From assembly GCF_030486595.1 (NCBI RefSeq), contig NZ_JAUJZH010000015.1:1-64000 (forward strand): a stretch of DNA of 64,000 nucleotides. The letters are read 5' to 3'. Each line of letters opens with the position of its first letter. Within the stretch, counting starts at the first letter, position 1. Of the stretch, positions 26,086 through 34,920 are shown in pieces. The position numbers were made by a program, and so were the translations under genes. This DNA comes from Variovorax ginsengisoli. GTDB taxonomy: Bacteria > Pseudomonadota > Gammaproteobacteria > Burkholderiales > Burkholderiaceae_C. The notes beneath the pieces are model-generated. The model searched no databases. It was not told the origin of the DNA and worked only from the letters and a program-made list of their open reading frames with translations.

Positions 26086-27003
26086 TCAGTGCCGGCCGGC
26101 GTTCGCCATCGCCTTGCCGACCTCGTTGCTGCCCTGCGCGGCGCCGCTCTGCGGGACGATCTCGCCGCTGCGGTCGGTCACTTCGGCCAGCCGGTCGGCG
26201 AGCCGCTCCGGTGCATCGCCGCCGAGGCCAATCCAGGCGCCGTTCGTCAAGGTGATGTGGGCCGCCTCGAAACTGCCCGCGCCGGCGCACAGGATGGTGC
26301 GGTTCGGCGCCTCCTGGCCGGCCAGCACCAGCATCGCCGGCACCACGGCCTCGGGCTTCAAGGCCTCGAGCACGGCTTCTGGCATCAGGTCCTCGGTCAT
26401 CCGGGTGGCGGCGGTCGGCGCCAGGCAGTTGACGCGGATGTCGTTCTTCGCGCCCTCGATCGACAGCGTCTGCATCAGGCCCACCAGCGCCAGCTTGGCG
26501 GCGCCGTAGTTGCTCTGGCCGAAGTTGCCGTACAGGCCCGAGGACGAGGTGGTCATCACGATGCGGCCGTATTTCTGCTCGTTCATGAGCGCCCAGACCG
26601 CCTTGGTGCAATGCACGGCGCCCATCAGGTGAACGTCCATCACCAGCCGGAAGTCGGCCAGGTCCATCTTGGCGAAGCTCTTGTCGCGCAGGATGCCGGC
26701 GTTGTTGACCAGGATGTCGACCCGGCCCCAGGTGGCCACCGCCTGCGCGACCATCGCCTGCACGGCCTCGAAATCGGTCACCGAGGCGCCATTGGCGATC
26801 GCTTCGCCGCCGGCGGCCAGGATCTCGTCGACCACCGCCTGGGCGGCGCTGACCGAGCCGCCGGAGCCGTCGCGGGCACCGCCGAGGTCGTTGACCAACA
26901 CCTTGGCGCCGCGCGCCGCCAATGCCAGCGCGTGCTGGCGGCCCAACCCGCCGCCGGCGCCGGTGACGATGGCCACGCGGCCCTTGAAATCGATGCTGCT
27001 CAT
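26086..27003 (-). CDS. SDR-family oxidoreductase (3-hydroxyacyl-CoA dehydrogenase / MFE-2-like)
   Basis: A 305-residue Rossmann-fold dehydrogenase. The nucleotide motif is TGAGGGLGRQHAL (from residue 14), then VNDLGGARDGSG, NNAGILRD and the active-site SSSGLYGNFGQSNYGAAK (Ser, Tyr, Lys). The VNDLGG-D-G stretch and ILRDKSF are typical of the (3R)-hydroxyacyl-CoA dehydrogenase domain of peroxisomal multifunctional enzyme 2, so a fatty-acyl or steroid-like beta-oxidation substrate is likely. The C-terminal 60 residues extend beyond the core fold. No other beta-oxidation genes are adjacent. Confidence 0.87.
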   Translation of the reverse strand: MSSIDFKGRVAIVTGAGGGLGRQHALALAARGAKVLVNDLGGARDGSGGSVSAAQAVVDEILAAGGEAIANGASVTDFEAVQAMVAQAVATWGRVDILVNNAGILRDKSFAKMDLADFRLVMDVHLMGAVHCTKAVWALMNEQKYGRIVMTTSSSGLYGNFGQSNYGAAKLALVGLMQTLSIEGAKNDIRVNCLAPTAATRMTEDLMPEAVLEALKPEAVVPAMLVLAGQEAPNRTILCAGAGSFEAAHITLTNGAWIGLGGDAPERLADRLAEVTDRSGEIVPQSGAAQGSNEVGKAMANAGRH

Positions 27004-27085
27004 GCTTTCAGTGCTTTCGTAGGAGTCGTTGACGCGACGCGTTTTACCCCAGAAAGCGGGCCGTCCGGCCGGCGAAGCGGGAAGA

Positions 27086-27466
27086 TCAGTCGTTTTGGCG
27101 ACTCAGGCGCTCGCAGTAGTCGAGCAGCAGGTCGATTTCGCCCGACTTGTCGAAGAAGGCGTCGGCACCCAGCGCCTTGGAGCGGGCGCGCACGTCCGGA
27201 GTGGCGTAGTTGCTGACCACCAGCACCTTCTGGTGGGCGGCCCGCTGGCGGCAGGCGTCGACCACGCCGAGCCCGTTGCCCTGGTCGAGGAAGAGATCGA
27301 CGATGGCCACGTCCCAGCTCTCGCCGTGCTGGCGCAGCCAAGCCACGGCCTCGTCTTCGCCGCTGGCGTGCGCGACCACGGTGGCGTCGACGATCTCTTC
27401 GAGAAAGCCGACCAGGTTCTCGCGGATGACGGGGTTGTCTTCGACCAGGTAGGTCTTGAAAGTCAT
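27086..27466 (-). CDS. Single-domain response regulator
   Basis: A 126-residue receiver domain only: acidic pair in YLVEDNPV (Glu9, Asp10), phospho-acceptor Asp57 in AIVDLFLDQG, switch Ser in VVSNYATP and Lys in FFDKSGE. There is no output domain, so it may work as a phosphorelay or by protein contact, like CheY- or Spo0F-type proteins. No histidine kinase is adjacent. Palindrome 27555-27574 lies 90 bases upstream. Confidence 0.88.
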   Translation of the reverse strand: MTFKTYLVEDNPVIRENLVGFLEEIVDATVVAHASGEDEAVAWLRQHGESWDVAIVDLFLDQGNGLGVVDACRQRAAHQKVLVVSNYATPDVRARSKALGADAFFDKSGEIDLLLDYCERLSRQND

Positions 27467-27554
27467 GGTGGGATGTCAACAAAGGACGGTATGTGTCTCT
27501 ATTGCCATCATCCCCATCGCCGCGCTCCCGCGGGTGGGCCATGGCGGCCAATGC

Positions 27555-27574
27555 GGGTAGGCAGCCGCCTACCC
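27555..27574. promoter_or_regulatory. 8-bp inverted repeat GGGTAGGC/GCCTACCC between gshA and the response regulator
   Basis: GGGTAGGC (27555-27562) and GCCTACCC (27567-27574) are perfect arms around a 4-base loop. It lies 12 bases after the gshA stop and 90 bases upstream of the response-regulator start, both leftward. It could be a weak terminator (no T tract) or a protein site; paired GTAGG/CCTAC arms are also seen at sites of NarL/LuxR-type regulators. Undecided. Confidence 0.4.
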
Positions 27575-27585
27575 CATGCCCCCGC

Positions 27586-29163
27586 TCAGAGGGCGGCGCG
27601 CTGGCTCACGGGTTCGGCAGGCGTCTCGGCCCAGTGGTTCTTGAAGCCGAGCCGCGCCGGCGACACGTACTGCTCGCGGTAGATTTCGAAGGGCATGCTG
27701 TCGCTGGCCTCGATCCGCTTCTGGGCCTCGATCGAGGTCTGCGTCATGCGCTCGAAGAGGGTCCGCTGGTCGTCCGCGAACGGCAGCGCGAGCAGCGCCT
27801 CGCGGGTGGCCTCGGAACGGGCACGCACGAAGCCGACAAAGGAGTCGCCGTGGGCCTTCGTGGCCTCGAGCACGCGGGCCGACGGCAGCACGGCCGGGTC
27901 GCCGAGCGCCACGCCGGCCGCACGCACCGCATCGGCATGCAGCGTTCCGCCGTGCGCAGCGTCGAGCGCGGCGGCGATCGGGCCGAACTGCTCCAGCAGC
28001 TCGGCACCCCACTCGGTCAGGCCGGCCTCGCGGCCGCCGCGCCGCAGCCGCAGGCCGGGCTCGCGCCCGCGGGCGGCGGTCAGGTGCTGGTTGTGCGCCA
28101 GGTCGGCAATCTCCTCGCGCGTGTCCGGCGGACTGTCGGACAGCAGGCAGTGCAGCAGGAAGACATCGAGGAAGCGCATGGTCTGGGCATTGATGCCGAC
28201 CGGCTCGAAGGGGTCGAGGTCCATCAGGCGGACCTCGACGTACTCGACGCCGCGTTCGCGCAGTGCGTGCAGCGGGCGCTCGCCCGGGTAGATCACGCGC
28301 TTCGGGCGGATCGTGCCGTAGAACTCGTTCTCGATCTGCAGCAGGCTGGTGGCGAGCTGGTTGTAGTCGCCGCCCAGGTTGCGGATGCCGATCGCCTCGT
28401 AGGCCGGCCAGGGCCGGGTCAGCGCATCTTGCAGCGAGGCGCCGTAGCCGTCGAGGCTGTTGTAGCTCACCGCCAGCGAGGCTTGCGCGTCGCTCTGGTA
28501 GCCCAGGCGGCCCATCCGCAGCGAGGTGCCGTGCGGCATGTGCATGCTGCCCTCGCCCAGCGGCTGCAACTCGTGCGGCCGGCCGTCGACGAAGCTCGAA
28601 CACAGTGCCGGCGAGGCGCCGAACAGATACAGCAGCAGGAAGGCGTGGCGGCGGAAGTTGCGGATCAGCGCAAAGTACTGCTCGCTCGACACGTCCGGCA
28701 GCGACCAGTTGTAGTGGATGCCCGAGATGGTCTGCATGCGCCGCCCGTAGCGATGGCTCAGGCCCATGCGGTAGACGCTCTTGGCGCGGCCGACATTGGA
28801 CGACCCGTAGCGCCCGATCGGGATGGTTTCGTCGGTCGGCAGGCCGCAGGGCATGCTCGACACCCACAGGCGCTCGTCGCCGGCTTCGTCGAGCACGCGG
28901 TAGGTGAACTGGTGCACGCGCACCAGTTCGTCCAATGCCGTATCGACGTCCGCATGGGCGCCGGTGATCAACTCCAACTGGGATTCGCTGAAATCGGTCG
29001 TGATGTGGGGGTGCGTGAGCGCCGAGCCCAGCGCCGCGGGATGCGGCGTCAGGGCCAGCTTGCCATCGGGTTGCGCCCGCAGGCTTTCCTTCTCGATCCC
29101 GCGCCGCACCCCCCGGAGCCGCGCGGGCGAGAGCGCGTCCAGGCGCTCCTTGAAGTTACTCAT
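27586..29163 (-). CDS. gshA: Glutamate-cysteine ligase (class I, GshA type)
   Basis: A 525-residue enzyme making gamma-glutamylcysteine from Glu, Cys and ATP, the first step of glutathione synthesis in the cytosol. Family blocks: RRGIEKESLRAQPDGKLALTPHP, TDFSESQLELITGAH, GIHYNWSLPD, YNSLDGYGASLQDAL and VEYVEVRLMDLDPFEPVGI, which form the nucleotide, metal and substrate sites. Length is normal for the E. coli-type enzyme. A GST gene lies close by (30005). The start ATG at 29163 fits the conserved N-terminus. Confidence 0.94.
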   Translation of the reverse strand: MSNFKERLDALSPARLRGVRRGIEKESLRAQPDGKLALTPHPAALGSALTHPHITTDFSESQLELITGAHADVDTALDELVRVHQFTYRVLDEAGDERLWVSSMPCGLPTDETIPIGRYGSSNVGRAKSVYRMGLSHRYGRRMQTISGIHYNWSLPDVSSEQYFALIRNFRRHAFLLLYLFGASPALCSSFVDGRPHELQPLGEGSMHMPHGTSLRMGRLGYQSDAQASLAVSYNSLDGYGASLQDALTRPWPAYEAIGIRNLGGDYNQLATSLLQIENEFYGTIRPKRVIYPGERPLHALRERGVEYVEVRLMDLDPFEPVGINAQTMRFLDVFLLHCLLSDSPPDTREEIADLAHNQHLTAARGREPGLRLRRGGREAGLTEWGAELLEQFGPIAAALDAAHGGTLHADAVRAAGVALGDPAVLPSARVLEATKAHGDSFVGFVRARSEATREALLALPFADDQRTLFERMTQTSIEAQKRIEASDSMPFEIYREQYVSPARLGFKNHWAETPAEPVSQRAAL

Positions 29164-29213
29164 TTAGTTATCACCCATCGTTCTTTCGTGGGGACGGAAG
29201 GTAGCATGACCGG

Positions 29214-29260
29214 AAAAGGCGCGCAGGCGGACTGAAATCCGCCGCCGGCGCCCCCTTTTT
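29214..29260. terminator. Bidirectional hairpin between the esterase and gshA
   Basis: GGCGGA (29226-29231) pairs with TCCGCC (29238-29243), and outer GGCGC (29218-29222) with GCGCC (29248-29252). The hairpin has AAAA on the left (29214-29217) and TTTTT on the right (29256-29260), so a T run follows the stem on both strands. It sits right at the stop of the leftward esterase gene and should separate it from gshA. Confidence 0.65.
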
Positions 29261-29922
29261 CAGCCCAGCACCCGGACCAGGAAACGGTTCAGGTCGGCGA
29301 TTTCCTCCATGCAGACCGAGTGCTCCATGGGGTACTCGTGCCACTCGAGGTCGTAGCCCAGCGCCTTCAGGGTGTCGCGGCCCTGGATCGCCCGGGCGAT
29401 CACCACCACGCCGTCGCGCTGGCCGTGGGCCTGGAAGATCGGCGTCTGCTGGTTGGCCGGGTGGCGCTCGGCCGCCGTCAGGTCGGCCAGCGGCAGGTAG
29501 CCGGACAGGCCGACGATGCCGGCCAGCCGCTCCGGATGGCGCAGGCCGGTCATGAAGGCCATCGCGCAACCCTGGGAGAAACCGGCGATCACGATCCGGG
29601 AGGCCGGGATGCCGCGGGCCTTCTCGTTGGCGATCAGCACCTCGAGGGTCTCTTGCGAGCGGCGCAGGCCGGCCTCGTCCTCGCGCTTGGCGAGGTCGGC
29701 GCCCAGGATGTCATACCAGGCCGGCATGCGATAGCCGCCATTGATGGTGACCGGGATCACCGGCGCGTTCGGGAACACGAAACGCACCGGCCCGACCGAC
29801 GACAGGTCCAGTTCGTTGGCGATCGGCACGAAGTCGTTGCCGTCGGCGCCGAGGCCGTGCATGAGGAGGACGGTGGCCGTGGGGTTCGGGCCGGTTTCGA
29901 TTTCGATGGGCGGATTTGACAT
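29260..29922 (-). CDS. Carboxylesterase/phospholipase (YpfH/Est-type alpha/beta hydrolase)
   Basis: A 220-residue cytosolic serine hydrolase. Visible are the oxyanion loop LMHGLGADGNDFVPIANEL, the nucleophile GFSQG (Ser116), and FQAHGQRDGVV and YPMEHSVCMEE for the acid and His of the triad. This is the acyl-protein thioesterase / carboxylesterase 2 family; relatives hydrolyse short-chain p-nitrophenyl esters. The start ATG at 29922 was chosen because conserved sequence starts there. Divergent from the GST gene. Confidence 0.9.
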   Translation of the reverse strand: MSNPPIEIETGPNPTATVLLMHGLGADGNDFVPIANELDLSSVGPVRFVFPNAPVIPVTINGGYRMPAWYDILGADLAKREDEAGLRRSQETLEVLIANEKARGIPASRIVIAGFSQGCAMAFMTGLRHPERLAGIVGLSGYLPLADLTAAERHPANQQTPIFQAHGQRDGVVVIARAIQGRDTLKALGYDLEWHEYPMEHSVCMEEIADLNRFLVRVLG

Positions 29923-30004
29923 GGCACCGAAGTTACCGCAGAAATCGGCCCGGGTTCCGGCAAGCCGGCAAGAATGGCGGCCGAACCAACCAAGGAGACA
30001 TCCC

Positions 30005-30655
30005 ATGCTGACACTCATCGGCTTCGCCGCCAGCAACTACTACAACAAGGTCAAGCTGGCGCTGCTCGAGAAGAACGTTCGCTTCGACGAAGAGCTGGCC
30101 TGGATCGGCGAAACCGACCTCACGGCCTCGCCGCTCGGCAAGGTGCCTTACCTGCGGACCGACCAGGGCATGCTGTGCGAGTCGGCCGCGATCAACGAGT
30201 ACATCGAGGCCGCCTACCCCGACATTCCGCTGCTGCCGGCGGACCCCTACGCCGCCGCCAAGGTGCGCGAGCTGAATCTCTACCTCGAGCTGCACCTCGA
30301 ACTGGTGGCCCGCAACCTCTACCCCGAGGCCTTCTTCGGCGGCAAGGTCAGCGACGGCCTCAAGCAGAAGATCGGCCAGCAGCTCGAAAAGAACATCCCG
30401 GCCTTCGGCAAGCTGGCGCGCTTCGACACGCCCTTCATCGCCGGTGACCGGTTCACCCTGGCCGACTGCGCCGCGATCACGCACCTGCCGCTGGTCGCCG
30501 GTGCGACCCGGCTGATCTACGGGCGCGACCTGCTGGCCGAGCTGCTGCCGGCCTCGCGCGACTACCTCAAGCGCATGGGCCAGCGGCCGCACGTGGCCAC
30601 GGTCAACGCCGACCGCAAGACCAACACCGACGCCATGCTGGCGCGCTACGCCTGA
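30005..30655 (+). CDS. Glutathione S-transferase
   Basis: A 216-residue GST. The thioredoxin-like N-terminal domain has FAASNYYNKVKLAL (likely catalytic Ser near residue 10), the cis-Pro block LGKVPYLRTDQG and the gamma-Glu site LCESAAINEYIE. The all-helical C-terminal domain has the N-capping box FTLADCAAITHL. The start ATG has AAGGAGA upstream. Its last 10 bases overlap the end of the convergent LysR gene. Substrate unknown. The nearby gshA supplies the glutathione route. Confidence 0.92.
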   Translation: MLTLIGFAASNYYNKVKLALLEKNVRFDEELAWIGETDLTASPLGKVPYLRTDQGMLCESAAINEYIEAAYPDIPLLPADPYAAAKVRELNLYLELHLELVARNLYPEAFFGGKVSDGLKQKIGQQLEKNIPAFGKLARFDTPFIAGDRFTLADCAAITHLPLVAGATRLIYGRDLLAELLPASRDYLKRMGQRPHVATVNADRKTNTDAMLARYA

Positions 30656-31554
30656 GAAGCTGCTTTTGCCCTCGCAGCCAGCTGCACGCACTCGACGAAG
30701 TGCTGGGCGGCCGGGGTCAGCCGGTGGCTGCGCAGCTTGACCACGCAGACGTGCAGCGGCGGCAACTGCTCCCTGATGGCGACGCGCCGGATGCTGTGGT
30801 GCCTGAAGGCGAGCTCGACCAACGGCTCGACGAACAGGCCGACCAGGTCCATGTGGCCCACCAGCCCGAGCGCCACCGTGACCGACGCGCCGAGGATCAC
30901 GCGGGGGGGCGCGGTCAGGCCGATCGGGGAGAACAGCGGCGCCACCACCTCGCGGCCCAGTTCGCCGTCGCCGGGCAGCACCCATTCGGCCGCATGCAGC
31001 TCCCGCAATGACTTCGCGCCGCCGAGCGGATGGCCGTCGCGCACGCCGACGGCCAGATGGACCGGGAACAGGTCGATGGTCTCGAACTCGGCATCGAGGG
31101 TGCCGGGAATGACGTGGGCCACCGCGAGGTCGAGCTGGCCGTCGCGCAGCCGCGCCAGCATCCAGGGCAGCACCGCCTCGCTGAAGTGGACATCGACCGC
31201 GGGCAGGCGCGCGTGGTAGGCCTTGAAGGCGGCGGGCAGGATCGTGAGCGCCACCGATGTGCTGACCGCGACCGCGACCTTGCCGGTGGCGCCGTCGCGG
31301 ATCTGCGCGATCTCGTCGCGGGCCCGGCGCATGTCGGCCAGCAGGAGCCGCGCGCGCGGCGCGAAGGCCTCGCCGTAGGGGGTCAAGCTCACGCCCTTGA
31401 CGCTGCGCTCGACCAGCGGCGCGCCGACCTCGCGCTCGAGCTCGCGCACGATCTTGGTGACCGCGGGCTGCGAAAGCCCGAGCGTCCGCGCCGCGCCCCG
31501 GATGCTCATCTGTTCCGCCACGGCGACGAAAGCCAGCAGCTGGTTGGGCTTCAT
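30646..31554 (-). CDS. LysR-family transcriptional regulator
   Basis: A 302-residue LysR regulator: helix-turn-helix at residues 5-62 (MSIRGAARTLGLSQPAVTKIVRELE) and a two-lobed effector domain (VAVAVSTSVALTILPAAFKAYH onwards). I use ATG at 31554 (MKPNQLLAF). It is divergent from an MFS transporter at 31653 and probably controls it in response to the transported acid. The stop overlaps the GST stop region tail to tail by 10 bases. Confidence 0.91.
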   Translation of the reverse strand: MKPNQLLAFVAVAEQMSIRGAARTLGLSQPAVTKIVRELEREVGAPLVERSVKGVSLTPYGEAFAPRARLLLADMRRARDEIAQIRDGATGKVAVAVSTSVALTILPAAFKAYHARLPAVDVHFSEAVLPWMLARLRDGQLDLAVAHVIPGTLDAEFETIDLFPVHLAVGVRDGHPLGGAKSLRELHAAEWVLPGDGELGREVVAPLFSPIGLTAPPRVILGASVTVALGLVGHMDLVGLFVEPLVELAFRHHSIRRVAIREQLPPLHVCVVKLRSHRLTPAAQHFVECVQLAARAKAASQA

Positions 31555-31575
31555 GAAAACCAAAAGTTATCGACG

Positions 31576-31593
31576 AAGACCAATTATTGTCTT
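31576..31593. promoter_or_regulatory. Inverted repeat AAGAC-N8-GTCTT in the LysR/MFS divergent promoter
   Basis: AAGAC (31576-31580) and GTCTT (31589-31593) flank CAATTATT, an AT-rich core within 98 bases of intergenic DNA between the LysR start and the MFS start. LysR proteins bind imperfect dyads with a T-N11-A core in such places. It is 22 bases from the LysR ATG, so it could serve autorepression. Inferred from position and symmetry. Confidence 0.45.
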
Positions 31594-31652
31594 TTCATGA
31601 GCACCATGTTTGCCTAGCATCCGCCCGCGACAACATCACGAAACATGTTCAG

Positions 31653-32966
31653 ATGAAAACTCCCGCTCTCAACCGCCCGATGACACGGCGCAAGACCATC
31701 GTCGCCACCACCATCGGCAATGCGCTGGAGTTCTTCGACTTCACGGTCTACGGTTTCATGGCGCTCCTGATCGGCAAGCTCTTCTTCCCGACCTCGACCG
31801 CCTACGGCCAGCTGCTGCTGACCGCCGCCACCTTCGGCGTCGGCTTCATCATGCGGCCGCTCGGCGGCATCGTGATCGGCGCCTATGCCGACCGGGCCGG
31901 CCGCAAGAAGGCGATGACCCTGACCATCTTCCTGATGGCGCTGGGCTGCGCGATGATCGCGCTGGCGCCCACCTATGCGCGGATCGGCGTCGCCGCGCCG
32001 ATGCTGATCGTGCTGGCGCGGCTGATCCAGGGCTTCTCGGCCGGGGGCGAGGTCGGTGCCTCGACCACCCTGCTGGTCGAGCACGCCACGCCGGCCGATC
32101 GCGGCTACATGGCCAGCTGGCAGTTCGCCAGCCAGGGCCTGGGCATCCTGCTCGGCGCCGTGGCGGTCGGCCTGCTCACGGCCACCCTCTCGCCGGCCGC
32201 ACTCGAAAGCTGGGGCTGGCGGGTGCCCTTCTTCCTCGGCATGCTGATCGCGCCGGTCGGCATGTACATCCGCCGGCACCTCGAAGAATCGCTGGACGTC
32301 GAGACGCCGGCGGCACGGGCGAAGGCACGCCGCAGCAGCCTGTCGGAGGTTTGCTCCGAACACGGCCGCACCGTGCTGGCGGCCATCCTGAGCATCGTCG
32401 GCGGCACCGCGGCGGCCTACGTCGTGACCTTCTACATGCCGACCTACGCGGTCCGCGAACTCGGCCTGCCGCCCACGGTGGCGCTGTTCGGCGCTGCGCT
32501 CACGGGGCTGCTGTCCTTCGGCCTGGCGCCCTTCATCGGCCGCTGGTCGGACCGGATCGGGCGCAAGCCGCTGATCGTCTGGAGCCGGATCGCGCTGGTG
32601 CTGATGATCTATCCGGGCTTTCTCTGGCTCAACCAGTCGCCAACGCCGGCGGTGCTGTTCACCGTGGTCGGCCTGCTCAGCATCACACTGGTGATCCAGA
32701 CCGTGCCGGGGATCACGATGCTGCCCGAGATGTTCCCGAAGCATGTGCGCGCCAGCGGCATGTCGCTGGTCTACAGCGTCGGCGTGGCGCTGTTCGGCGG
32801 CTTCTCGCCCTTCATCAGCACCTGGCTGCTCGCCGTCACCGGCAACCGGCTGGCGCCGGCCTGGTACCTTCTTGCCATGACACTGGTGTCGCTGCTGGGC
32901 CTTCTGTGGCTCAAGGACTTCACCGGCAAGGACATCGACGCGGCGGGCGCCCATCAGCCCGCCTGA
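31653..32966 (+). CDS. MFS transporter, metabolite:H+ symporter (MHS) type
   Basis: A 437-residue twelve-helix transporter. The N-terminus TIGNALEFFDFTVYGFMALL and the loop GAYADRAGRKKAMTL are hallmarks of the metabolite:H+ symporter family (citrate, alpha-ketoglutarate, proline/betaine, shikimate carriers). The second half repeats the signature as GRWSDRIGRKPLIVW. ATG at 31653 matches the conserved start. It is next to a LysR gene (divergent) and 27 bases before a DUF2817 hydrolase gene, which suggests uptake and cleavage of the same amide- or peptide-like compound. Confidence 0.9.
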   Translation: MKTPALNRPMTRRKTIVATTIGNALEFFDFTVYGFMALLIGKLFFPTSTAYGQLLLTAATFGVGFIMRPLGGIVIGAYADRAGRKKAMTLTIFLMALGCAMIALAPTYARIGVAAPMLIVLARLIQGFSAGGEVGASTTLLVEHATPADRGYMASWQFASQGLGILLGAVAVGLLTATLSPAALESWGWRVPFFLGMLIAPVGMYIRRHLEESLDVETPAARAKARRSSLSEVCSEHGRTVLAAILSIVGGTAAAYVVTFYMPTYAVRELGLPPTVALFGAALTGLLSFGLAPFIGRWSDRIGRKPLIVWSRIALVLMIYPGFLWLNQSPTPAVLFTVVGLLSITLVIQTVPGITMLPEMFPKHVRASGMSLVYSVGVALFGGFSPFISTWLLAVTGNRLAPAWYLLAMTLVSLLGLLWLKDFTGKDIDAAGAHQPA

Positions 32967-32993
32967 ACCCGAATGACATCCCAAGGACCCACG

Positions 32994-34091
32994 ATGCACA
33001 CTTCCGCAGCCACCCGCCATTTTTCAGGCACCTACGCCGAGGCCCGGCGCAAGTTCCTCGACGCCGCCGCCGCAAGCGGCGCCACGGTCGAATCCTTCGT
33101 GCTCGAGGCCCATCGCGGCGCACTCGGCGAGACGCTGGCCACCGACGTTGCGCTGCTCGGCGCGCCCGGCGCCGCCAGGCTGCTGATCGTGAGCTCCGGC
33201 ACCCATGGCCCCGAGGGGTTCAGCGGGTCCGGCTGCCAGGTGGCGACACTGCACGATGCCGACCTGCTGGCCCGGCTGGCGCAGGCGGGCGTCGCGCTGC
33301 TGCTGGTGCACGCGGTGAACCCGCACGGCTTCTCGCACCTGCATCGGACCAACGAGGACAACATCGACCTCAACCGCAACCACATCTCCTTCGATGCGCC
33401 GCTGCCGGTCAACGCGGCCTACGCCGAGGTCGAGCCTTTCGTGCTGCCGGCCAGCTGGCCGCCGGGCGCCGCCGACGAGGCCGCGATGGCCGCCTACATC
33501 GCGCAGCACGGCCTGCGCGCCTACCGCGCCGCGGTGACCGCTGGCCAGTACGCCTCGCCCGACGGCGTGTTCTACGGCGGCACCGGGCCCTCGTGGAGCA
33601 ACCGGACGGTGCGTGGGATCCTGCGCAAGTACGCGGCGAACGCCACCGACATCGCCTGGATCGACATCCACACCGGCCTCGGTCCCTACGGCCACGGCGA
33701 GAAGATCTACCCAGGCCGCGACGCGGCGGCCGACCTGGCCCGCGCGCGCGCCTGGTGGGGCGCCGACGTGTTCGCGCCCTTCGAGGGCAATTCGGCCTCG
33801 GCCGACGTCTCGGGTCCCGTGGTGTCGACGGTGTACGACGAGTGCCCGCGGGCCCGGGCCTCGTTGATGGGCCTCGAGTTCGGCACCCTGCCCGACCTTG
33901 AGGTGCTGAACCGGCTGCGCGCCGACACCTGGCTGCGCCGCCATCCGGAAGCGCCGGCAGCCCAGCAACGCGCGATCCGCCAGGACCTGCGCGACGCCTT
34001 CTACTGCGACAACGACGAATGGAAGGGCATGGTGCTCGGGCAGACCCGCGTGGTGCTGCTGCAGACCCTGCAAGGTCTGAAGGCCGCTTGA
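32994..34091 (+). CDS. DUF2817 zinc carboxypeptidase-like protein (M14 superfamily)
   Basis: A 365-residue protein of the DUF2817 group, related to M14 carboxypeptidases. Zinc-ligand candidates are His71 and Glu74 in SSGTHGPEGFSGSG and a later His in WIDIHTGLGPYGHGE (about residue 226). NEDNIDLNRNHISF resembles the Asn-Arg substrate motif of M14 enzymes. No signal peptide is seen, so it is cytosolic. It follows an MHS-type importer by 27 bases; the pair probably takes in and hydrolyses one substrate. The exact substrate is unknown. Confidence 0.83.
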   Translation: MHTSAATRHFSGTYAEARRKFLDAAAASGATVESFVLEAHRGALGETLATDVALLGAPGAARLLIVSSGTHGPEGFSGSGCQVATLHDADLLARLAQAGVALLLVHAVNPHGFSHLHRTNEDNIDLNRNHISFDAPLPVNAAYAEVEPFVLPASWPPGAADEAAMAAYIAQHGLRAYRAAVTAGQYASPDGVFYGGTGPSWSNRTVRGILRKYAANATDIAWIDIHTGLGPYGHGEKIYPGRDAAADLARARAWWGADVFAPFEGNSASADVSGPVVSTVYDECPRARASLMGLEFGTLPDLEVLNRLRADTWLRRHPEAPAAQQRAIRQDLRDAFYCDNDEWKGMVLGQTRVVLLQTLQGLKAA

Positions 34092-34103
34092 ACGGCCGAC
34101 CGG

Positions 34104-34901
34104 TCAGCCGAACTTCGGCGCCCGCCGCTCGCGCAGCGAGGCCACGCCTTCGCGCACGTCGGGCCCGGCGAAGCCCATGAACTCGAGCGCCAGCGAGGCG
34201 TCGAATGTCGGCCCGGCCTGGCGCAGCCAGTTGTTGAGCGCGTACTTGGTGAAGCGGATCGCGCTCTGGCTGCCGGCCGTCAGCTGGTCGGCCAGTTCGT
34301 AGGCGCGCGGCAGCAGATCGGGCTCGTCGACCGCCAGCGAGACCAGGCCGATGCGCTCGGCTTCCTCGCCGCTCACCGGCTCGCACAGCAGCAGGTGGTA
34401 CTTGGCCTTGGCCATGCCGCACAGCAGCGGCCAGACGATCGCCGCATGGTCGCCCGCCGCGACGCCCAGGCGGGTGTGGCCGTCGACGATCTTCGCGGTC
34501 TTGCTGGCGATCGAGATGTCGGCCAGCAGCCCGGCCACCAGCCCGGCGCCGACCGCCGGTCCATGCATCGCGCTGACGATCGGCTTGTCGCAGTTGATGA
34601 GGTTGTAGACCAGGTCGCGCGCCTCTTTCCAGACCCGGGTGCGGACCGCGTCGTCGACCGACATCTGCTCGACCATGGCCAGGTCGCCGCCGCCCGAGAA
34701 GCCCATGCCCTCGCCGCGCAGCACGGCGCAGCGCACGCTGTCGTCGGCCGCTACGTCGCGCCAGATCTCGGCCAGCTCGCGGTGGCCGTCAGGCCCGGCC
34801 GTGGGCAGTTTGCCGTTGGCGGCGCGCATCTGGATGTCGAGCACAGCGCCGGCGTCGCCGCGGCGGGTGATCGACAGGGTGCGGTAGTGGCCGTAGTCCA
34901 T
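34104..34901 (-). CDS. Crotonase-fold protein (enoyl-CoA hydratase/isomerase family), catalytic Glu not conserved
   Basis: A 265-residue crotonase-superfamily protein. The oxyanion-hole segments FSGGGDLAM and HGPAVGAGLVAGLLADISIA are present, so a CoA thioester substrate is likely. However, the Glu that normally follows GGGC is replaced by Val in VGAGLVAGL, and the second catalytic Glu position in the VDGHTRLGVAAGDHA block carries His or Thr. A simple hydratase reaction is thus doubtful; isomerase, hydrolase or another crotonase chemistry is possible. It converges with the DUF2817 gene. A small exported protein lies upstream. Confidence 0.82.
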   Translation of the reverse strand: MDYGHYRTLSITRRGDAGAVLDIQMRAANGKLPTAGPDGHRELAEIWRDVAADDSVRCAVLRGEGMGFSGGGDLAMVEQMSVDDAVRTRVWKEARDLVYNLINCDKPIVSAMHGPAVGAGLVAGLLADISIASKTAKIVDGHTRLGVAAGDHAAIVWPLLCGMAKAKYHLLLCEPVSGEEAERIGLVSLAVDEPDLLPRAYELADQLTAGSQSAIRFTKYALNNWLRQAGPTFDASLALEFMGFAGPDVREGVASLRERRAPKFG

Positions 34902-34920
34902 GGTGCAGTCCCTCGGGTCG

